This document shows positions 58,666 through 64,000 of a stretch of DNA of 64,000 nt, piece after piece (positions within the stretch are counted from its first letter, which is position 1; the number at the start of each line of letters is the position of its first letter). The position numbers and the translations under genes are program-made. Origin of the DNA: Pomphorhynchus laevis (lineage: Eukaryota; Acanthocephala; Palaeacanthocephala; Echinorhynchida; Pomphorhynchidae); contig WNNJ02000098.1 in the NCBI GenBank assembly GCA_012934845.2, forward strand, positions 62,001-126,000. Reading direction: 5' to 3'. Under the pieces are notes generated by a model. It was not told the DNA's origin and did not search any database. It worked only from the letters and a program-made list of their open reading frames with translations.

Positions 58666-61450
58666 TCAGAGACCGTAGTTGTTGGAGTAATTAGGAACGT
58701 GGAGTAAGAGTATATGACACGAACGAAGCGATAGCGAGGTGGGGCGAGTATCGTCTAAGAAAGGAAGGTTGATGAACGATGGGGAGCCGACAGCGATGAG
58801 ACGAAAGGTAACGAGAAGAAGGCGGAGTTTGATGCGGATGTGGATGGTGGGCCAGGAGAGTTGGGCAAAATATGTGGATGTGTGGTCGAAGCGACGGAGA
58901 CGAAAGAGCACTTGAACGGCGGTGTTGAATATTCGTTGTAGGGGTAGAATGATAGATATTGGAGAATTGGCGAAAAGGCTAAGGCAGTAATCGATTTTAG
59001 GGAAAAGAAGCGATAAAAGAAGAGACATACAAGAACGGAAGTCGATAAGGGGGCGAATACGGCGGATGTCACGGAGAATTAAGTTAGATGAGCAGACCTT
59101 GTCACGGACGAAGGGTTTAAGGGAAACGTGATCATCGAAATGGACGCCTAAGAAAGTGAGATTGTGGACTATGGGGATGATCGATGAGGCAGAATATACA
59201 GTAGGAGGAGATATGTTTGGTTTACGGGGGAGGATCCACATTATTTTGGACTTTTCGGGGTTTAGAACGAGATGGAGATTGGAGAGACGTTTGTAGATAA
59301 AAGAAAGACAGTTAGACGCAGAAATGTCGATATCGTGAATTCGATGTGCGGGTGCATGATCATAGATTAGAATGTCATCGGCGTATTACATGACCTTAAA
59401 GGAGTAAGGTTTGATAAACGGAGATAGATCGCCAAGCAGAAGAGAGAAACGCAGGGGACCTAGGACTGAACCTTGTGGGACCCCCTCAAAAAATAGGGAT
59501 TGGAGGGGAGGATGATGAATTAGAACAGACGCTAAAGGAACGGTCGGATAGATATGAGGCGAACCATGCTACGGAGGAGGAAGAAAAGCCGTAATCATAA
59601 CGAAGGCGAGAAAGGAGGACGGAGTGGTCGACAATGTCGAATGCGGAGGAGAGGTCGAGGGACATGAGAATACTATATAGAGCCTTGTCTCGAGAAATGA
59701 GTAAGTCGTTGTACAGTTTTATGCATGCGATTTCTGTCTAGTGATTAGAGCGGAAAGCGGGTTGGAAAGGAGGGTACAGATTGGATGAGGAGAGATAAGC
59801 GTTGATTTGTATTAAGATGAGGCGTTCTAAGGGCTTAGAAAGAGTAGGGAGTAGTGAAATGGGGCGATAGCTAGAAGAGAGGGAGGGGTCGAGCGATTGT
59901 TTCTAAAAGAGGGGACGAACGATTGCGGATTTCTAGTTTGAAGGGAAGATACGACTGCAGATGGACGATTTAAACAAGGTTGTGAGAAATGGGGATATCG
60001 ATGAGCATATAGATTTTAATATGTGAGTATGCAGGAGAACAGCAGGTGAGGTTTTGTTGGGCAAGGACATGAGGACAGATGATACTTCTGTAGGTGAGTC
60101 AGGGAGAAGATGAAAGAGTTCCGGAAGGATGAGATTAGACTGGGCAGAGTGGGATAGGTTGGAGACCGGGGTGTGAGAGGGCAACTTGGATACTTTAGTC
60201 TGGAGAAATCACGAATAATCATTGGCATTGATGTTGCACGGCGAAGAGGAGCGAGCAAGGATTGAGTTAAAAGTATGCCAGAGAGTCTTAGATTTGAATG
60301 AAGTGATGATTTTATGCTGCCAGAAGTAGTTGCATTTGGTACTTAGTAGGTTGAGATGATACCGTCGAAGAGCAATATAGGAATCACGGAAAGACGGAGT
60401 GATCGAGCGGAAATCACGTCTGAGAGAGCGGTGATAGACTCGAAAAGCATGGCGGAGTCGACGCTTTGAGAGTAGGCATTGGATGTCAAACCATGGGGCA
60501 CGGTGCAAGCGACGGTGTGGATGAGACTTGAAGGGCAAGATAATATCGAGAGTGGATGTGAGTTCAGAGTCGAAAAGAAAGGCGAGATCGTGAGGAGATG
60601 AATATGTTATTGTAGGTAATGATATAGATGATTTGAGTAAGGTAGAGCGGAGAAGGGAGAGGTCAAGATTTCTTCAAGGGCGACGTTGGATTGTAGGTAT
60701 GTGAGGAGGGGTGTGGTTGCGAGTGAGATCAATGGTGATAAGAAAGTGATCGGATAGACCAGGATCAGAGATGGACAGTGAGGTGTAGGCAGCAAAATGA
60801 TCGGGGACAGCGATGATGTCGAGTGCCCCACCAAGTATATGTGTGGGGGCAGTGGAGATTAGTTTGTAATTGTAGTTGGATAGAATGTTGATGAACCGGA
60901 TGGAATCCGTTGAAGAGGGGCGGTCTAGGCGGATATTGAAGTCGCCTAGAACGAGTGAAGGGATTGAGGACAATGAACAATGAGAAAGGAGGTCAGCGAG
61001 TTCGGTTAAAAATAAGGCAGTAGGAGCTGAAGAACCAGGACGGTATACAATGGCGAGATCTAGGGTGATCGGGTTAGAATAACGACAATTGAGCAATTCA
61101 AAAGAGCAAGGACTGAAAGGGGGATTGATTTTGCGAAGAGACGCTGGGTGACGCGCGAATGCGACGATGCCGCCATGATTAGAGAATTTAGAAGGGCATG
61201 AGCTGAGGGGACGGGCGGATTCACCTAGTTAGCAACCGGCAGAGAGCAGACGGCGAATGGAAAGGTCGTCGGAATCTGAGTGCCAGGATTCGGTGAGGCA
61301 GAAGAGATCGATGGATTGCTTGGTGAATAGGTTGAGGATAAGATCGGATTTATTGAGAATAGATCTAGTGTTGAGGAGATCGATGCGGAAACCGTGTGTT
61401 GTGGCGAAAGAGTCTAATGGAGAAGACACATAGGAGAGATGAAGCGCCAT
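58666..61450 (-). pseudogene. LINE A2 ORF2 (endonuclease and reverse transcriptase)
   Basis: Starts MALHLSYVSSPLDS about 120 bp after ORF1. Endonuclease blocks include FCLTESWHSDSDDL, LVLGDFNIRLDRPSSTDS and DPGLSDHFL. RT blocks include LPNKTSPAVLLHTHILKSIC and MWILPRKPNISPPT. A TAA follows SAGC near 61226, and frames shift near 61100, 60600, 60200 and 59930; the YADD region near 59390 reads YYADD-like but is followed by a stop. Five or more breaks. Confidence 0.9.
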
Positions 61451-61573
61451 CGAATTTTTGGACGGGTGTGGACAACTTGAAGATTTCCGTCTATGTTTCA
61501 GATGGAGAGTGATGTCTCGCCGTTTTCCTCACGACGGTGTTTTTCGATGCGGGCTGAAGAGATTTGAGCGATT

Positions 61574-62551
61574 TCAGAAGGGGCGCGATCGAGGAAAATT
61601 CGAGTGGTTGAAGATGACATGAGTTTGAATCGTTGAGAGAGGACAGAAGACGCGTGAGAGCGATGCTTGAAAACAATTTTTAGGAGGGGGCTGGGAAGGA
61701 TTAGATTGAGAAGATTTGTTTAGACGGATGAATGCGACATGAGAAATGTCCTTGAAAAAGGATGGTTTATCCGCAGGGACAATAGACGAGAGGATGGATC
61801 TGAAGGCGGAAACATCGTGGTCTAGGCGTGTTTGTGGAGATAAGGAGTTAGAAGGCGTGATATTAGTGATAATGACGCAACGATCGCGAGAAGCAAAGCG
61901 CTTCCGTAAAGGAGGACGACTGACGTGAGTAGTTGAGATCACGATAGAAGAGCTGGCAGTTGATGATTTGGAGGGATTTGGTTTGACGACGGTAGACATA
62001 GAGGATAATGATAATAAATAGGGTGGCAAGCGATGCGAGGAAGGGTTATGAGTAGAAGGATAGTGGAGGTTGGTGGAGGTGATTTTGATTGATGGATGCA
62101 AGGTATTGAGAAACGAGACGGGAAGGACGGGACGTGGGGTGTCGGGGAGTGAAAATACATTAGTTGTAACAATTTGCGGCTCCGTCACTGTCTCGGTAGA
62201 TTTATCATAAACTTGACAAAATCCATATTGCTGTGATACAATTTGCGGCTCCTTCACTGTCTCAGTAGATTTATCACAAATTTGAGAAATTCGATCATGC
62301 TGCGATGCCATTTCCAATTGCTCTAAGTGTTTTATTAACAAGTTGATTTGTTTCGCCGCACAGAATCCGCAGTAGAACGGTGGCCCGCTACAAGTTTCCT
62401 GACCCAAAGCACAATTATGTGTTACTGATGTCCAGATTTGACAGCCGCTAGCGGAGCATTCCACTTGTATGTTCTCGAGCTTGCCGGTTTTATCGGTATC
62501 AACAGAGATTGCTCGCTTGGCTTTTGGTAGATTTTTCTTCTTGGCTCCCAT
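61574..62551 (-). CDS. LINE A2 ORF1 with PHD-like zinc finger
   Basis: 325 residues, open. A basic start (MGAKKKNLPKAKRA) is followed by a Cys/His group (VECSASGC, THNCALGQETC, YCGFCAAKQ) spaced like a PHD-type finger, as known in ORF1 of CR1-like elements. A short coiled stretch with a tandem duplication follows (QICDKSTETVKEPQIV, then QVYDKSTETVTEPQIV), then a Pro/Ser-rich linker, then a conserved C-terminal block (LRKRFASRDRCVIITNI; LDHDVSAFRSILSSIVPADK) shared with A1, B2 and C2. ORF1 proteins bind element RNA. The ATG at 62551 is the first in the frame after the 5'UTR. Confidence 0.85.
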   Translation of the reverse strand: MGAKKKNLPKAKRAISVDTDKTGKLENIQVECSASGCQIWTSVTHNCALGQETCSGPPFYCGFCAAKQINLLIKHLEQLEMASQHDRISQICDKSTETVKEPQIVSQQYGFCQVYDKSTETVTEPQIVTTNVFSLPDTPRPVLPVSFLNTLHPSIKITSTNLHYPSTHNPSSHRLPPYLLSLSSMSTVVKPNPSKSSTASSSIVISTTHVSRPPLRKRFASRDRCVIITNITPSNSLSPQTRLDHDVSAFRSILSSIVPADKPSFFKDISHVAFIRLNKSSQSNPSQPPPKNCFQASLSRVFCPLSTIQTHVIFNHSNFPRSRPF

Positions 62552-62756
62552 TAACTGTAGGTTGCAATAGTTTACAATTTTTAAAACTGCGCTCCTTGTC
62601 TACAAAAATGCTCTTTGTATATAAAATAGGTTTAGGTTCTTCTTCTGTTGTTTGTAAGTAGTTGTTAGTTAGCAGCTAAGAATTTCAATTGTGTATATTA
62701 ATCTTGTGATTTGTGTATTTACTTTAGATCTCAAATGTATGTTTATTAGAAACCAA

Positions 62757-62812
62757 AGGTAGGTATTAAACCAAAGGTAGGTATTAAACCACAGGTAGGT
62801 ATTAAATTCGGT
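62757..62812. repeat. 18-bp tandem triplication at the LINE A2 insertion edge
   Basis: AAAGGTAGGTATTAAACC occurs two and a half to three times (FNTYLW repeats in the D2 frame). D1 has a single GGTAGGTATTAAATT at the same place, so the expansion is specific to the site of A2 insertion. Confidence 0.85.
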
Positions 62813-64000
62813 GAAACTCTCATTTCCTATTCTGGGAAAGAGTTGGATAGCCGCTTGAAAGAGGGCCACTCTGATCGGATCAAAGTGAAACCTCATTTGA
62901 AGCAACATATCTTTCTCAATTATCCAACGAATTAGGTCATGATAATTGTACAAATGCTGGCGTGACTGCTTCGTGCAGAGGGGTTTTAACAACCACCTCG
63001 AGTGAAGCAGTAAAATGTCGAGGATAGAATTTGTTGATGTGCAATGAAAGGTAGGTGACGGGGGTTTGTGAATAAGATAACCGTTCCTAGCTCTGCGAAG
63101 TGCTGCATTGATCCAACGACCAGTTCTGTCGTTGAAATCCTTAAGTATCATGTCGTAACCGCTGTCAATAATACTATCCAGGAGGTCATGGTTCTTGTGA
63201 ATTTCCCCTGTACGGATGTAGATATTGGCTAGATTGAGGCGTTTACCGTTCTTACTGAGTGAAACTACTAAACAAGAAAGGGCTGAACATGAGTAGGTTA
63301 ATAAGGGAAGGACCTTAAGGAGGACTTAACTAAGGTTGAGTCCTTGAGATGAAGAGGAGTGATGTGGGGTTATGTGCGGAGTATAGTGGAACAGATATGC
63401 TTTGGGATAAATCGAGTAATGTCATGGGGGAGACGGATAGACAACGTCTCCTGAAGGACCATAATATCTGCATATCTACCAGATAGATGTCTAAGGGCGG
63501 AAGCACCTCCCGAGTTCCACTGAAGGATATTCAGTGAAAAAGGATCACGAGTACTCTGCATTGTGATGTATTAGTTAGATGGGGGATTGCCCACCTAGAC
63601 AGAGCTAGGTGCAGGAAATTGGCCCTTCCCACCACTAGCCCTATCCATGAAGGTACTTGCCCCTTGGCAATATCATCATTTCCCTTAGTCATACGTCGAA
63701 TAAGCTTCCCGGTCTTGAACGGGGGGACGGCATGGGCCGAAGACCATCTCTTCTTTGACTCTGGAAGAACAGATGCCACTGGAATCGTGGGATTCGTGTT
63801 GATAGCACCCACGGCCATTAGTATAAAGTTTTCCAACCTTCTATGCGACTCTTCTATCTTTATATCCATCAACCAGAATTTCTCAGAGTCATCCATGCGC
63901 GGTGCGGCCACATAAGAGAAGAAAGTTGTAGGTTTAACCGGACGAATAAAAAGGTTTCTGTACGATTGAACTTACTGCAGCTCCTGCGCCATGATGGATG
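62757..64000 (-). mobile_element. LINE D2, 5' part, running out of the window
   Basis: Minus-strand endonuclease: NILQWNSGGASALRHLSGR and DIMVLQETLSIRLPHDITRF at 63561-63370, and ILKDFNDRTGRWINAALRR at 63151 onward. 63911-63531 is an ORF1 portion (MAAPRMDDSEKFWLMDIKIE). Frames are interrupted. The 5' end lies beyond 64000. Confidence 0.85.

Larger units (their letters stand above)
58476..62756 (-). mobile_element. LINE A2 (CR1/L2-like), full length, inserted in LINE D2
   Basis: 4.28 kb with a 5'UTR of about 200 bp, intact ORF1, broken ORF2, 3'UTR hairpin and tail. AGGTA flanks it at 58471-58475 and 62757-62761. The reference copy for the A family here. Confidence 0.92.

Noticed and set aside
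1-64000. tRNA, rRNA or snRNA genes
   Set aside because: None was recognised by eye. A covariance-model search would be needed to exclude them.

Overview
The window looks like invertebrate animal DNA: AT-rich, with spliced genes, GT-AG introns that are either tiny (44-53 bp) or repeat-stuffed (2.3-4.5 kb), and many non-LTR retrotransposons. I cannot name the species. A small ecdysozoan such as a nematode would fit the tiny introns and the close same-strand gene pair, but this is inference.

Host genes, 1-16.2 kb, minus strand. The beta subunit of the mitochondrial processing peptidase (PMPCB/MPPB) can be read across nine exons from 16209 to 1743. They join in one frame of 1365 bases (454 residues plus stop) and lack only the presequence exon. 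About 250 bp downstream on the same strand is a DNL-type zinc-finger protein (DNLZ/Hep1/Tim15), the mitochondrial Hsp70 escort. Both products act in mitochondrial protein import. The large MPPB introns hold two arrays of a 15-bp minisatellite, foldback repeats, and a roughly 1.5-kb near-identical inverted duplication that carries a second, antisense copy of MPPB exon 6.

Retrotransposon region, 16.4-64 kb. At least four LINE groups are present. A, B and C are CR1/L2-like, with an endonuclease, a YADD reverse transcriptase and, in A and B, a shared 3' hairpin. D has a CCHC ORF1 and an R1/I/Jockey-like ORF2. E is a decayed Jockey/I-like copy. Insertions are nested and several have visible target-site duplications: B1 in A1 (TACTA), A2 in D2 (AGGTA), and one B copy (B4, roughly 37.3-50.3 kb) that carries A3 (TAACAA), D1 (ACTAA) and a Ty3/Gypsy element with 121-bp LTRs (GAGAG). 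A second, much decayed Gypsy fossil lies at 52.5-54.2 kb.

The most unusual locus is 29.2-32.8 kb. It is one reading frame, interrupted by only two stop codons, that encodes an RT and a restriction-like endonuclease of the non-LTR type followed, without leaving frame, by a complete LIM zinc-binding domain. A fragment of a related RT/RLE element without a visible LIM domain lies at 24.6-25.4 kb. I know of no described retrotransposon family with a C-terminal LIM domain, so this is the best candidate for something new.
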